From: Candidatus Binataceae bacterium
GTDB taxonomy: Bacteria > Desulfobacterota > Binatia > Binatales > Binataceae
Direction: 5' to 3'
Length of the DNA stretch: 45,056 bases
Assembly: GCA_035294265.1 (NCBI GenBank)
Contig: DATGLK010000026.1
Span: 1-45,056 of the forward strand
Position numbers and translations under genes: made by a program. Within the stretch, counting starts at the first letter, position 1. Every line of letters begins with the position of its first letter. The notes under the pieces are model-generated. The model searched no databases and was not told where the DNA came from. It was given only the letters and a program-made list of their open reading frames with translations. This document shows positions 31,891 through 40,434 of the stretch, in pieces.

Positions 31891-33350
31891 CAGCGTGTGC
31901 CCTGCGCCTGCCAGTCCAGCTCCAGACCGACAATCTCGCACGGCGCCGACACGCTCAGTTTGGCCGCGTGATAGCGCGCGCTCTGGCGCAGGCTGAACCA
32001 TCCGTAGCTGGTCAGCGGCACCGGCGCGCCGGCGTACTGCTGGTCGCCCAGGTTGAAGCGATACAGCGGCTGCAGTTGGGCCGCGCTGGCGGCGGGGTAG
32101 AGCGAGAACAGCGGCCGCACCCCGCGCAGCAAGCTGAAGCGGCCTGCGATGCCCACGTCGCCGCTGGTCAGATAGGCTCCCTTGGGTGCCCCGCTCAGTT
32201 GGTAGATAGCGTTGTCGGTCAGCATCAGCGCCTGCGAAAAGACCGCCAGCGGCGAGTACTGCAACTCGCCCGCCAGGTTCACCGGCGCCTGCGCCACCGC
32301 CTGCACCGCGGCCAAGTTGATACCGGTGGTCCAGCGCTCCAGGCTGGGACTCCAGCACACGTAGCGATCCAGGCTGCCCGGCGGATTGGCCGCCACCGAG
32401 GGGTAATACCAGACCACTACCGCGCGCAGCCGATCCCATACCCCCCACACCAGGTTGGCGTTGCTATTATCCAGGCTCTGCTCGAAGAACCAGTTGCGCA
32501 GCGGGCTGCCGATTACTTGTGGTGGACCACCGTCGCATAGGTAGAAATTGTCGAACCCCACGAAAGCGTGGCTGCCCCCCAGATCCACGACCGCCTCGTT
32601 GCTGACCGCGCCCCGATCGCTGGCCAGCAAGGTAAAGCCCCAGATAATCGGCGGTCCCAGATAGCTGCCGAGATAAACCGCACGCTGCTTGTAGACCAGC
32701 AGATTGGCTCCCAGCGCGCGCGCTCCCACGATCGGCCCCGGCGTGTCGCCCAGCACCCCGTTGGCGGCCTGGGTCGCGATATCCGGACTCCACGTGGCGG
32801 GATTGCCGATTCCGCTGCAGTTCCAATCGTTGCCCGCGCTGTCCAGGATGAACACGAAATCACCCACCGCCGCCACCAGCGCCCCCCGCGGCGGATTTCC
32901 GCCAAGCGCCACCGCCGTATTGTAGTTGGGCGCGGCGAGCAGTTGCGGCACATCGTTGGGATTGAGCGCAATCACGTCCGCCCCGAAATTGGTGAAACGC
33001 CAACGCGGGGTGCGATAATCACCGCTGGTGGGGGGTCCCTGCGGCGAAGGTCCATTGAAGGTTTGCCCGCCCGAAACATCGACGAAATCCTGACCCAGCG
33101 CCTGGTATTGATACAGCCGGGTTTGTGCCCCGAACAGCAGATTGGCGCCCCCCACCTGTTGATTCTGCTGCAGGTAGGCTCCCATTGCCGGCTGCGCCAT
33201 CGGCGCGGGCGCCGCGCGCACCGGCGCCTTGAATGGCCGATAACCTGCCGGCGTGGGATACAGCCCGTTGCTGTCCACGATAATCCCCGCCGTGTCGCTG
33301 GCCAGGTCGGGAGCAAATCCGCGCGCGAAATTTACCTGCACAATCGCCAT
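31890..33350 (-). CDS. P22 gp10-like tail hub / DNA-stabilisation protein
   Basis: A 486-residue protein with a beta-propeller-like pattern of recurrent short strands. The start FARGFAPDLASDTAGIIVDS and then GLYPTPAGYRPFKAP is like gp10-type packaged-DNA-stabilisation proteins, in which NG-Y/F-P-x-x-x-GY follows a short N-terminus. Further pieces are GARALGANLLVYKQRAVYLG, GFTLLASDRGAVSNEAVVDL, GSHAFVGFDNFYLCDG and a late VWGVWDRLRAVVVWYYPS. In P22 this protein closes the portal after DNA packaging and forms the nozzle of the short tail. It follows the adaptor gene by seven bases and precedes small virion genes. The identification rests on place and overall pattern. Confidence 0.65.
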   Translation of the reverse strand: MAIVQVNFARGFAPDLASDTAGIIVDSNGLYPTPAGYRPFKAPVRAAPAPMAQPAMGAYLQQNQQVGGANLLFGAQTRLYQYQALGQDFVDVSGGQTFNGPSPQGPPTSGDYRTPRWRFTNFGADVIALNPNDVPQLLAAPNYNTAVALGGNPPRGALVAAVGDFVFILDSAGNDWNCSGIGNPATWSPDIATQAANGVLGDTPGPIVGARALGANLLVYKQRAVYLGSYLGPPIIWGFTLLASDRGAVSNEAVVDLGGSHAFVGFDNFYLCDGGPPQVIGSPLRNWFFEQSLDNSNANLVWGVWDRLRAVVVWYYPSVAANPPGSLDRYVCWSPSLERWTTGINLAAVQAVAQAPVNLAGELQYSPLAVFSQALMLTDNAIYQLSGAPKGAYLTSGDVGIAGRFSLLRGVRPLFSLYPAASAAQLQPLYRFNLGDQQYAGAPVPLTSYGWFSLRQSARYHAAKLSVSAPCEIVGLELDWQAQGTR

Positions 33351-33357
33351 CGCCGCC

Positions 33358-33990
33358 CTACCACCACGGCCGCAGTCGCCCGGTGAACTTCTTCATCCCG
33401 GTTTCCAGCTTCAACTTGCGAAAAAACTCATCCGCCAGCGTTTTATCCACCGCCGCGCTGGCGCCGTCGTTGAGCACGTTGAGTCGCAGTAGGTATCGCG
33501 CATAGGCCCGAATCAGTTCGCGCGCTTCCACGGTCCAGAAATTGCTGTCGGTGTCGTTTACCGGAGGGGAAATTATTTGAATATAGTTGTAGGTCAGCGT
33601 ATAAACCGCGTCGGGAGTGGGAAACAGCCGCAGCTGCATTCCCGTCCCGAGCAGATTCAGTGCGTAGTCGACCGGCGGTCCCTGGACCGGACTTAACTGG
33701 TTGGAGTCCTCCGCATTAAGTTGATCCCAGGTCTTCCAATGCAGCTTGTAGACCGTCCCGGAGACGGTCGCGAATAGGGCCCGCAGCTCGGCTATATCCA
33801 ACGGCGCGCTGTAGATATTCAACCCTGCGCTCGTGCTTTGGGTAGCCTGTGCGTCGTTCTTGAAAAAGGCGTCGCGGCGGTAATAATCGCAGGCCTCGGT
33901 AATCGCGTTGGCAATCTGATCGGCCAGATCGGTACGCTGCAATTCATCGGCCATTCGCGCCTGCATGTCGGCAAATGTCGAATCCGCCAC
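33358..33990 (-). CDS. Head-to-tail adaptor protein (P22 gp4-like)
   Basis: A 210-residue protein starting with GTG 33990. The N-terminal helices FADMQARMADELQRTDLADQ, IANAITEACDYYRRDAF and a C-terminal VEARELIRAYARYLLRLNVL form the all-helical pattern of portal-adaptor proteins (gp4 / gp6 / gp15 class). Short beta pieces between them (YNYIQIISPPVNDT) also match the gp4-type family. It builds the ring below the portal to which the tail hub attaches. The order capsid, small protein, adaptor, hub is the standard one. The upstream gap (82 bases) holds a REP-like palindrome. Confidence 0.65.
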   Translation of the reverse strand: MADSTFADMQARMADELQRTDLADQIANAITEACDYYRRDAFFKNDAQATQSTSAGLNIYSAPLDIAELRALFATVSGTVYKLHWKTWDQLNAEDSNQLSPVQGPPVDYALNLLGTGMQLRLFPTPDAVYTLTYNYIQIISPPVNDTDSNFWTVEARELIRAYARYLLRLNVLNDGASAAVDKTLADEFFRKLKLETGMKKFTGRLRPWW

Positions 33991-34026
33991 CGCCCGCTAC
34001 CCCTCTGCTTGCGCCCGAACTTGTTT

Positions 34027-34056
34027 CCCTCCCCCATGCTTCGCCATGGGGGAGGG
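34027..34056. repeat. REP-like palindrome (perfect 12-bp stem)
   Basis: CCCTCCCCCATG, the six-base loop CTTCGC and CATGGGGGAGGG form a perfect 12-pair stem. GTTAGGGTG-type sequence follows on the plus strand, as in many chromosomal REP elements. There is no T-run on either strand, so it is not a classic terminator, though it could stabilise or weaken mRNA between two virion genes. A second palindrome of related composition stands at 37786-37807. Confidence 0.7.
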
Positions 34057-34072
34057 TTAGGGTGCCTGCTAC

Positions 34073-34264
34073 CTACTTTCGATCCCGCTCGCGCCGCTCG
34101 CCCATCGGATCGTCGGCGTAGGGATTGCCCACCGACTCGGTCTCCACGCCAGGCTCGAACCGCGCCCGCGCGTATGGGATATCCCACGCCCCGCTCTCGC
34201 GGTCCGTGGCCTGTTCGGTGTCGCCCCTGCGCTGATGCCGCTTGCTCGGCTTTTCCTCTTTCAT
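34073..34264 (-). CDS. Small charged phage protein
   Basis: A 63-residue protein, almost all polar and charged, predicted disordered. It opens MKEEKPSKRHQRRGDTEQAT. Near the middle is AWDIPYARARFEPG and then NPYADDPMGERRERD. It lies between the decoration-like gene (22 bases upstream) and the REP-like palindrome, on the virion strand. I do not recognise the family. It may be a small head or assembly protein, or might not be translated. Confidence 0.4.
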   Translation of the reverse strand: MKEEKPSKRHQRRGDTEQATDRESGAWDIPYARARFEPGVETESVGNPYADDPMGERRERDRK

Positions 34265-34285
34265 CGCTTCCTTTCCTCTCAGCGC

Positions 34286-34756
34286 CTACTGGTTCTGACC
34301 GCCCCAGAACAGCGCATGGCCGGTGATAGTCCCGCTGACGGTGGGCGTGGTCGGGGCCGCATGGATCTTGAGCACCAGGTTGTCGGCCGCCGCGTAGCGA
34401 TGGGGCAGCGCGCCCTGTTGCCAATTGCCGGCCGCGCTCCCTGCGATCCCGCTGGGCGTCAGTACCGTGTCAGTGGCCGAGCGCCCCAGCGCCCCCGCCG
34501 CTATATAGCGCTGGCTGTTACCGCCGTCGCCCAGATCGATCGTCACCGTCGGGCTGCCCGCGCTGTCCAACTGCGGGCAGTCGATAGCGAAGTCGATCAG
34601 CGCGCAGTAGGCGGGAATCTTCAGCAGAGTTACGGTGTCGCCCACGCCGAAACCGACGGCCGGAATCGCAAAGCTGAACGTCTCCACGAAGGCGCCAGTC
34701 TCGTAGACCGCCTGTATGCCCGCCGTTTCCTGAGTCGAATAGTAGTTATTGGACAT
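34286..34756 (-). CDS. Capsid decoration-like protein
   Basis: A 156-residue beta-rich protein directly after the major capsid gene (22 bases). It has FVETFSFAIPAVGFGVGDTV, ALIDFAIDCPQLDS, GSPTVTIDLGDGGNSQRYIA and NLVLKIHAAPTTPTVSGT. The pattern of strand, D-x-GD and a late LKI-strand is common in head-decoration or head-fibre proteins coded next to N4-gp56-type capsids. It has no cysteine cluster, membrane part or enzyme motif. The role as a capsid-binding protein comes from place and length. Confidence 0.55.
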   Translation of the reverse strand: MSNNYYSTQETAGIQAVYETGAFVETFSFAIPAVGFGVGDTVTLLKIPAYCALIDFAIDCPQLDSAGSPTVTIDLGDGGNSQRYIAAGALGRSATDTVLTPSGIAGSAAGNWQQGALPHRYAAADNLVLKIHAAPTTPTVSGTITGHALFWGGQNQ

Positions 34757-34778
34757 GGTCTCTTCCTTGCCTCGCTCC

Positions 34779-35870
34779 CTACATCAACTGCGCCCAAGTG
34801 CTGGTCACGATCGTGGCGAAGTCCGACCCGTTGAAGGTCGATTTCACGCACCCGAATACCGAGCCCACCGCCACTCCGACCTGATCCTCATAGTCGTCGG
34901 CCTGGGTTACCCACTTGTATTTGGTCGGCCAGTTGTAGTTGCGGCCAAAGGCGATCACCGCCGATTGGGCACCGCAAAACAGACCGCGTGCTACGTTGGT
35001 GGTGCCCGCCGCGGGCGCACCCAGATCGGTGTGTAGGCTGTTCTGCGTATTGTCGCCGTAGGGCACCCGCGCGTCCTCGTGCAGGATGACCCCGTTGAAC
35101 ATCCCCAGCGCCCCGGTCAGAATCGGGTTGTCCTCGACCTTTCCTCCCTGCATCGCCGCCATCTGGATATCTTTCCAGTCGCCCGCGGTGGTCGATTTAC
35201 GCAGTGCTTGCACCTGATACGGATGGAGCAGCATGACGTAGTATTCGCCGCCCGACAGCCGCACCGGCCGAATCGCCGGGGTCATGGTCTTGGCGCGCGC
35301 CACGCACTGATCGATCAGGGAAAGAGTGAAGGTGTCGGTCGCGGTCAGGCTGGCTTCGCTGCTCGCCCCACCGGCAAAGACCTGATGGTTGACATCAGGC
35401 GCCAGCGGCTGATTGTTGCCGGTATACCGGCCGTCGCTCTGCGCCGCGTTGCCGCCCAAATGGTTGAGCACCGCGACGTCGTAGCGGCTGGCGAACCAGT
35501 CCGACAGCGCCATCTTGGCCTCGTTCATCAGGTTCCACGGTACCCGCTGCTGCGACACCGAGCCCTGCAGCTTGACGGCGTGACGCAGATTGTCGATCAG
35601 CAGGGAGTTGGTATAGAAGGTCATCGCCTCTTCCTGGCCCTGCAGCACACCGAAACCCAGTACTCCGGCTCCCGCTAGTTGCATCCGCAACGTGTACGTA
35701 ATCTTGTCGCCCGGATGTTTCTGAGTATCGTCCAGAATCTGGATCAACGACTCCGACGTCGGCCCGATAAACTTAGTCGCGACGGTCTTTTTCTTGGTCT
35801 CGCGGTAGAGCTCTTTGCTCCACAGCAAATTGGTGGACGGATCGGATGGATTGAAAAAACTCGTGGCCAT
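34779..35870 (-). CDS. Major capsid protein, N4-gp56 family
   Basis: A 363-residue major capsid protein of the HK97 fold, N4-gp56 branch. The diagnostic stretch is WSKELYRETKKKTVATKFIG near the N-terminus, followed by GDKITYTLRMQLAGAGVLGF, EEAMTFYTNSLLIDNLRHAV and WFASRYDVAVLNHLGG. GEYYVMLLHPYQVQALRKST and PILTGALGMFNGVILHEDAR are the middle and late signatures. It forms the icosahedral shell. It follows the scaffold in order, but a 2-kb insertion with an opposite-strand VWFA-related gene separates the two. The frame is complete and there is no sign of decay. Confidence 0.88.
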   Translation of the reverse strand: MATSFFNPSDPSTNLLWSKELYRETKKKTVATKFIGPTSESLIQILDDTQKHPGDKITYTLRMQLAGAGVLGFGVLQGQEEAMTFYTNSLLIDNLRHAVKLQGSVSQQRVPWNLMNEAKMALSDWFASRYDVAVLNHLGGNAAQSDGRYTGNNQPLAPDVNHQVFAGGASSEASLTATDTFTLSLIDQCVARAKTMTPAIRPVRLSGGEYYVMLLHPYQVQALRKSTTAGDWKDIQMAAMQGGKVEDNPILTGALGMFNGVILHEDARVPYGDNTQNSLHTDLGAPAAGTTNVARGLFCGAQSAVIAFGRNYNWPTKYKWVTQADDYEDQVGVAVGSVFGCVKSTFNGSDFATIVTSTWAQLM

Positions 35871-36484
35871 CGGCCAATCTCTCCGCGTTTGCTGGTCAAA
35901 GACTAGTTCTCTCGCGACCAGGCGGCCGCGAAAGTACCTTCTTCAACGCCGAAGGATTGGCTGCTTCAGCTCCGCGCCTAGGCGCCTCGCTGAAGCCATT
36001 CCGCTAGAGCCCGGAAGTGGCTGCTCCTCATCGGGCTGGGAGCCGGCCCCGGCGCTTTAGCTACGCACTGCGCCGGTCAAGTGCTGGCGGCGCCGTTTGA
36101 CGCCGCGCCATCGGCTATCGCCCCGATGTGGCCTGCTCGAATAAGCTAATTATACCCGGGCCCGTTCCTCCCCCGCAAATTTGATCCCGCCCGGCCCTAT
36201 AGCGGCGGGTATCCCTCTATGGCGCGTGCAAAAGATAGTGAGGAAAACTCCGCCGCAGCGGCTTCGTTCCTCTTTCTTGCGCAAGAATGACGGGGCAAGG
36301 AGTTGAGCAAGACAGCAGCCCCTATGATATGCAGGGTTCAGCAAGGGAGACGGGCCCTCCCGCCGTTTTATCCACCCCGCACACTTCGAGACTTGCGCCA
36401 TTCCACCCCATTCTCGCCCGGCTCCCGCTCCCTTTCCGCCCCCACGTTGGTAAACTACTGGGGCGGACGTTACGTCTTTTAAGG
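35871..36484. other. Intergenic stretch upstream of capsid and VWFA-related genes
   Basis: About 600 bases between divergent genes, unusually long for this tight module. A perfect 14-base palindrome, TTCTTGCGCAAGAA, is at 36274-36287 and could be an operator or part of a dispersed repeat, since GTCATTCTTGCGC (on the minus strand) followed by GAGGAACGAAG resembles intergenic repeats seen in several phyla. Plus-strand sequence at 36016-36150 gives a hydrophobic stretch like a signal peptide but without a start codon, perhaps a relic. No complete gene or clear promoter was found. Confidence 0.4.
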
Positions 36485-37708
36485 ATGGCGACGGTTTTTC
36501 TTGGCATGCATAAAAGAATTGCTCTAACTAATTACGCGCGGATTTGCGTGACTTTGACCGCGATACCGCTGCTCACCGCGCTGATCGCATCGGCCAGGCC
36601 TGTTTGGGCTGGCACTGCGCCCCTGCTTGAGTTGGCACAAGCCTCCCAATTGCAGAACTTTCAGCCCGGCTATCCGCCCCCATTGCCAGCCCAAAATGGC
36701 TCCCAGCAGACTCTTACCCTGCCGCCCGTCGCGCCGCAGTCTTCGTATCCGCCCGCGCTAGAAATTCCCCCTGCCCGCGGCCAGACCGGCACGCTCGAAC
36801 TCCCCGTCCAACCCCGGGCTCAAGCCGGCGTAGCCAGGATTTCGATTACCGTTACCGATGACAGCGGTGGATGGGTGCCCGACCTGCGCAAACAGGACCT
36901 TACCATCTACGAAAATGGCGTTCGTCGCCCCATTCTCGCCCTTCAGCGCGATACCAATACCCCCGCTAGCATCGGCATCGTGGTCGATACCAGCGGTAGC
37001 ATGGAATGGAAGTTGCCCGCTGCCGAGGCCGCGTTGCGCCACTTCGTCAATACGCTCAACCCGCGCGATGACGTCTTCCTGATGGCCTTTTCAGGCCGCG
37101 CCTATCTGCTCCAGGACTTTACTAGCGATCCCGCGGCCTTGGACCACGCCATCACCATCCTCCACGCCTACGGCCAAACCGCTCTGTTCGACGCGATAGT
37201 CCAGGGGCTGGTCAAGGTCGAGCAGGGACGTTGGCCGAAGCGAGCCCTGCTCGTGATGACCGACGGAATGGACAATGCCAGCACCTACACCCTGCCCGAC
37301 GTCATCGCCGCCGCGCGCCGTGCCGGCGTGCTGATTTACACCGTCGGGCTGGGCGTCTCCAACATATCCAACGCCAGCAACACCCCGTTCTTCGGTGGTT
37401 TCGGCTTCGGCTTCGGTCGCCGCCTGTTGGCCGCTCAGCAGGAAGAGGTTGACGCCTCGACCCTGCGCACGCTGTCCGAAGACACCGGCGGGACCACCTT
37501 CGTGCTCAATCCACGCGTCACCAACCTCTCCGAGCTGGACGCTCACTTCCAGGCCATTTCTGCCGAATTGCGCGAGCAGTACACCGTGCTGTTTTCCTCC
37601 TCCGGCGGTTCTGGCCCGCAACCGATCAAAGTCGAAGCCACTCGCCCCGGACTCGACGTGCGCGCGCCCAAATGGGCCGACGCCGGCGCCTACTCCGCCA
37701 GCCGTTGA
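36485..37708 (+). CDS. Secreted VWFA-related domain protein
   Basis: A 407-residue protein with a signal peptide (RIALTNYARICVTLTAIPLL, cleavage after WAG near 43), a proline/glutamine-rich linker, an ISITVTDDSGGWVPDLRKQD domain (about 119-160) and a von Willebrand factor A domain. The metal site (MIDAS) is present: VVDTSGSM (166-173), a later TALFDAI and VMTDGMDN. Start and order match the VWFA-related family common in Acidobacteria and their relatives, extracellular or periplasmic proteins thought to bind partners. The ATG at 36506 is an alternative start. It runs against the flanking capsid and scaffold genes, so it needs its own promoter. The role is unknown. Confidence 0.78.
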   Translation: MATVFLGMHKRIALTNYARICVTLTAIPLLTALIASARPVWAGTAPLLELAQASQLQNFQPGYPPPLPAQNGSQQTLTLPPVAPQSSYPPALEIPPARGQTGTLELPVQPRAQAGVARISITVTDDSGGWVPDLRKQDLTIYENGVRRPILALQRDTNTPASIGIVVDTSGSMEWKLPAAEAALRHFVNTLNPRDDVFLMAFSGRAYLLQDFTSDPAALDHAITILHAYGQTALFDAIVQGLVKVEQGRWPKRALLVMTDGMDNASTYTLPDVIAAARRAGVLIYTVGLGVSNISNASNTPFFGGFGFGFGRRLLAAQQEEVDASTLRTLSEDTGGTTFVLNPRVTNLSELDAHFQAISAELREQYTVLFSSSGGSGPQPIKVEATRPGLDVRAPKWADAGAYSASR

Positions 37709-37785
37709 ATTTGACGAGTTAGCAGCGGCGCGGGCGGCCCTGCCAAGCCCAAGCCAGCTTGTTCCGTCAATCTGTGTAGCAATCT

Positions 37786-37807
37786 CCCCTCCCTGACCAG
37801 GGAGGGG
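37786..37807. repeat. REP-like palindrome (perfect 9-bp stem)
   Basis: CCCCTCCCT, the loop GACC and AGGGAGGGG pair perfectly, with ATTGAGGG following. The composition is close to that of the palindrome at 34027-34056. It stands 78 bases past the VWFA-related stop and between convergent genes, so it might help end transcription, but there is no T-run. Confidence 0.6.
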
Positions 37808-37927
37808 ATTGAGGGAAAAGATCTTTAACTTCTCTGGCTCCCTTCCCATAACGTGCCATGAAACAGGGTTGAGCTTGGAAGTGCCCGCCGCCCTGACCGG
37901 CTACCACCCTCACCGCTGCCCTATCGC

Positions 37928-38917
37928 CTATCCTCGCTGCAGCAGCGCGTTCAGATCCCCTCCCGCCTGTTCCAATAATTTCTCGTACGCTTCGTCGTCT
38001 AGCGCCGCGATCGCTTCCAGCGTTAACGGTGCCGGCGCCGCCCGGCCACCCAGCGTCTGCAAACTCTGTCCCGCCGCTTGCTTGCGCGCCAGCTCACGAA
38101 TCTTCTCTTCGCCCTGACTCACCCCCCCGCCTGACCCAGCTGCGCTCTTATAGCCCCATTCCTCGGCCAGACGATAGGCTACTTCGGCCGGATTTCGCCC
38201 CTGGCGCAAGGCAGTGGCTACCAGCGACTGGCTATCTTGGTTGACTATTCGAGCACGCTCGGCTTCATCCGTGATTCCCATCAGCTCGAGCTCGCGTGCC
38301 CGGCGCGCCTTGATGTACTTGACCCGGTCGTAGTAGTCAGGATGGCCGTTCTGGGCGTATTCCTGCTCCAGGCGCCACGCGATGGTGCCTTGATGCTGCA
38401 AGGCGGCCGCCTGCGCCGCCGCTTGTTGCTGCTGATACAGACCGGTCAAGGCCCGCTGATACTGGCGCATCTGCCAAGCCTGATGACCCGCCGGATCGGC
38501 CGCCCGATCGGGTTCCGGATCGCCCCCCTGCACCCCGTGGGGCTTGCGCTCCTGCAACTGCGCCAGCCGCTGATTGGCCCGCGCCCACGCTTCTTCCTGC
38601 GCCGCCAGCTTGCGGCGCAATTCGCGCACTTCCTGGCGTTCTTTGACCAGCGACCACGCCGGCACGCTGTCATTGGGCCCCAACTTGCGCATCGCCTCTT
38701 CGCTTAGCCCCCGCCCTTCCTCGCGCCCTGCCGCCGCCTCCTCGCCCTCGCTCTGTCCTCCCGCTCGCGTTGCCACCTTGGGCGACGCCTCTGCCGCTTC
38801 CGGCACGACCGCCGCCGGTACATTCCCTGCCGCCAGCAAGGCTTCCTCGCTGGCGTCTAGCAGCTCCGGATCCTCTCCCGCCGCGCTCACCTGCACTGTT
38901 TTGTCCGTCGCCTGCAT
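37928..38917 (-). CDS. Phage scaffold protein
   Basis: A 329-residue acidic and helical protein starting at ATG 38917, with GAAGG about nine bases upstream. An in-frame GTG at 38977 gives a longer, less typical start. Residues 1-60 are acidic and disordered. A coiled coil follows (VKERQEVRELRRKLAAQEEA, then WARANQRLAQLQ, about 90-125). The second half has QQQQAAAQAAALQHQGTIAW and YYDRVKYIKARRARELELMG, and the end EAYEKLLEQAGGDLNALL is a small helical tip of the type that binds the capsid protein. Such proteins guide shell assembly and leave the mature head. Order and composition fit scaffold; sequence does not name a family. Confidence 0.65.
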   Translation of the reverse strand: MQATDKTVQVSAAGEDPELLDASEEALLAAGNVPAAVVPEAAEASPKVATRAGGQSEGEEAAAGREEGRGLSEEAMRKLGPNDSVPAWSLVKERQEVRELRRKLAAQEEAWARANQRLAQLQERKPHGVQGGDPEPDRAADPAGHQAWQMRQYQRALTGLYQQQQAAAQAAALQHQGTIAWRLEQEYAQNGHPDYYDRVKYIKARRARELELMGITDEAERARIVNQDSQSLVATALRQGRNPAEVAYRLAEEWGYKSAAGSGGGVSQGEEKIRELARKQAAGQSLQTLGGRAAPAPLTLEAIAALDDEAYEKLLEQAGGDLNALLQRG

Positions 38918-38993
38918 ATTCTTTGCCTTCACTTCTTCTCCTCCTCCAGCCACCCACCCAACCCAATCTCGTGCCACCTCGTCGCTGGCTTGA

Positions 38994-40241
38994 CTACCAA
39001 TCCACTCCCACCTTGCTTCCCGCCTCGATCGCAGCCATCACCCGCTCCAGCGCCTGTCCATCGAACTCAACCTCCAGCCCTTCCACCGCTTCCGCATGCC
39101 GCATCGCCGCCTCCACCGCCTCGTCCAGGCTTTGGCCCAAGCCAATGGCCGCGCCGAACTCACGAATCTTGAGCGGTACCGCATAGTCTTGCCCTTGAAT
39201 TCGGCAATGGCCGTGCAGCTTGATGAATGCTCGCAATTCGGGCGGAAATTCCACTCCAAGGAAGTGTTCGCGGCCCCATTCCGAGCGCAACACCACTTGC
39301 GCCATGTACCGGGCGACCGGCCGCGGCGTCACTAGCTCGCCCGCCGCTCCCGCCCACATGATTTCATCCCAGTTGGAAAACAGCTCGATATAGGCTTCCG
39401 ACGGTGGCGACCCGGCTCGCATCGCCGGATCCATCAGATACGGAACCCGATCGCTGCCGATTCGCACTTCACTGGAAAAAAACCCGCGGCATCCCAATTC
39501 GCCGAGCACCGGAGCCAACCGCTCGTTTATAACCTTCAGAGCGGCCGGCAACGTCTCCCAGCTCCGCACCTGCCCAATGTATCCGACGTCCTTGGCCTCG
39601 TAGCCGAAGGCCGCAATCGCGGGAAAACGGCCATCGATGGCAAACCCATCGTAGCCCGCCTCAACTCCGGCCAGCGGCTCCTCTACCACGAACAAAGTCT
39701 GTCCCGCGCGCGGCCCCAGATGGAGCGCCAACTCGTCAAGCAACGGCTTGGTGGCCTGGAAATGGCGCGCACGAAAGGTTTCGACATCGCCCCGGAACAG
39801 ATTGCCCTTCACATAGACTCCGGGATGCGATTTCAAATGCTCTGTCAGTTGCTCCAGCCCAGTGATCAGCTCGTAGGGCCCCACCGCCAATCCCACGCGA
39901 TGCAAAACTCGTTTCAGCTCGTCCCGATATAGCTCCAGCAGTTCGGCCTGCCCCGCGCCCCATACGCGCTTTCCCTGGCGCCTCAAATATTCCTGCTCGG
40001 CTCCAAAATAGGTATCCGGGAAGACTATCAAGTCCGCTTCTTCGATATGATCCCAGGCGTTTTCAACCCGCTCGATTCCCTCCAGCCCCGCACCGATGTT
40101 GAAACTTTCCGAGACCGGGAAAGCGCAGCGCCAGCCGTTGCAATAGTAGAGCACCCGTCCGAAACTCTCGGCCAGCTTTTCGGCCACATGTACGTAAAGC
40201 CCCTGGTCGATCACCAGTGCCGTCTTGTCCGCAAACTCCAT
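38994..40241 (-). CDS. Phage-encoded ATP-grasp protein
   Basis: A 415-residue protein of the ATP-grasp fold starting at ATG 40241, with GGAGGT five bases upstream. VYVKGNLFRGDVETFRARHF (about 141-160) is the ATP-binding Lys strand and loop. TLFVVEEPLAGVEAGYDGFA is the next strand pair, and VRIGSDRVPYLMDPAMRAGS holds the acidic and Arg residues around the metal. SPPSEAYIELFSNWDEIMWA follows. Relatives (PurD-like, D-Ala-D-Ala ligase-like) join a carboxylate and an amine through an acyl-phosphate. The N-terminal part (1-110) is a Rossmann-like pre-ATP domain. The place between portal and scaffold is odd for an enzyme. The substrate is unknown; particle-protein or tail-tag ligation is one option. 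Confidence 0.7.
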   Translation of the reverse strand: MEFADKTALVIDQGLYVHVAEKLAESFGRVLYYCNGWRCAFPVSESFNIGAGLEGIERVENAWDHIEEADLIVFPDTYFGAEQEYLRRQGKRVWGAGQAELLELYRDELKRVLHRVGLAVGPYELITGLEQLTEHLKSHPGVYVKGNLFRGDVETFRARHFQATKPLLDELALHLGPRAGQTLFVVEEPLAGVEAGYDGFAIDGRFPAIAAFGYEAKDVGYIGQVRSWETLPAALKVINERLAPVLGELGCRGFFSSEVRIGSDRVPYLMDPAMRAGSPPSEAYIELFSNWDEIMWAGAAGELVTPRPVARYMAQVVLRSEWGREHFLGVEFPPELRAFIKLHGHCRIQGQDYAVPLKIREFGAAIGLGQSLDEAVEAAMRHAEAVEGLEVEFDGQALERVMAAIEAGSKVGVDW

Positions 40242-40434
40242 TCCCACCTCCCTTCCCGCCCATGACTATTCCTGGAATAAAAAAATTAATCAGTGGCGCG
40301 GTCGTCAGCGCCGCCTCTGGCTGCTTGATCCCACAGCGGAGCTAGCAGCCCCCATCCGCTCGCGGCGGTCCACTCCTCCGAGCTGGCACCGCTTTCTGCG
40401 GCTTCGCAACACTAAACTTAGGCGACAGGAAACC

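Noticed and set aside
31477-32448. A 323-codon version of the small virion gene at 31477-31890
   Set aside because: The upstream part lies inside the gp10-like gene in another frame; the TGATG start at 31890 is the natural one.
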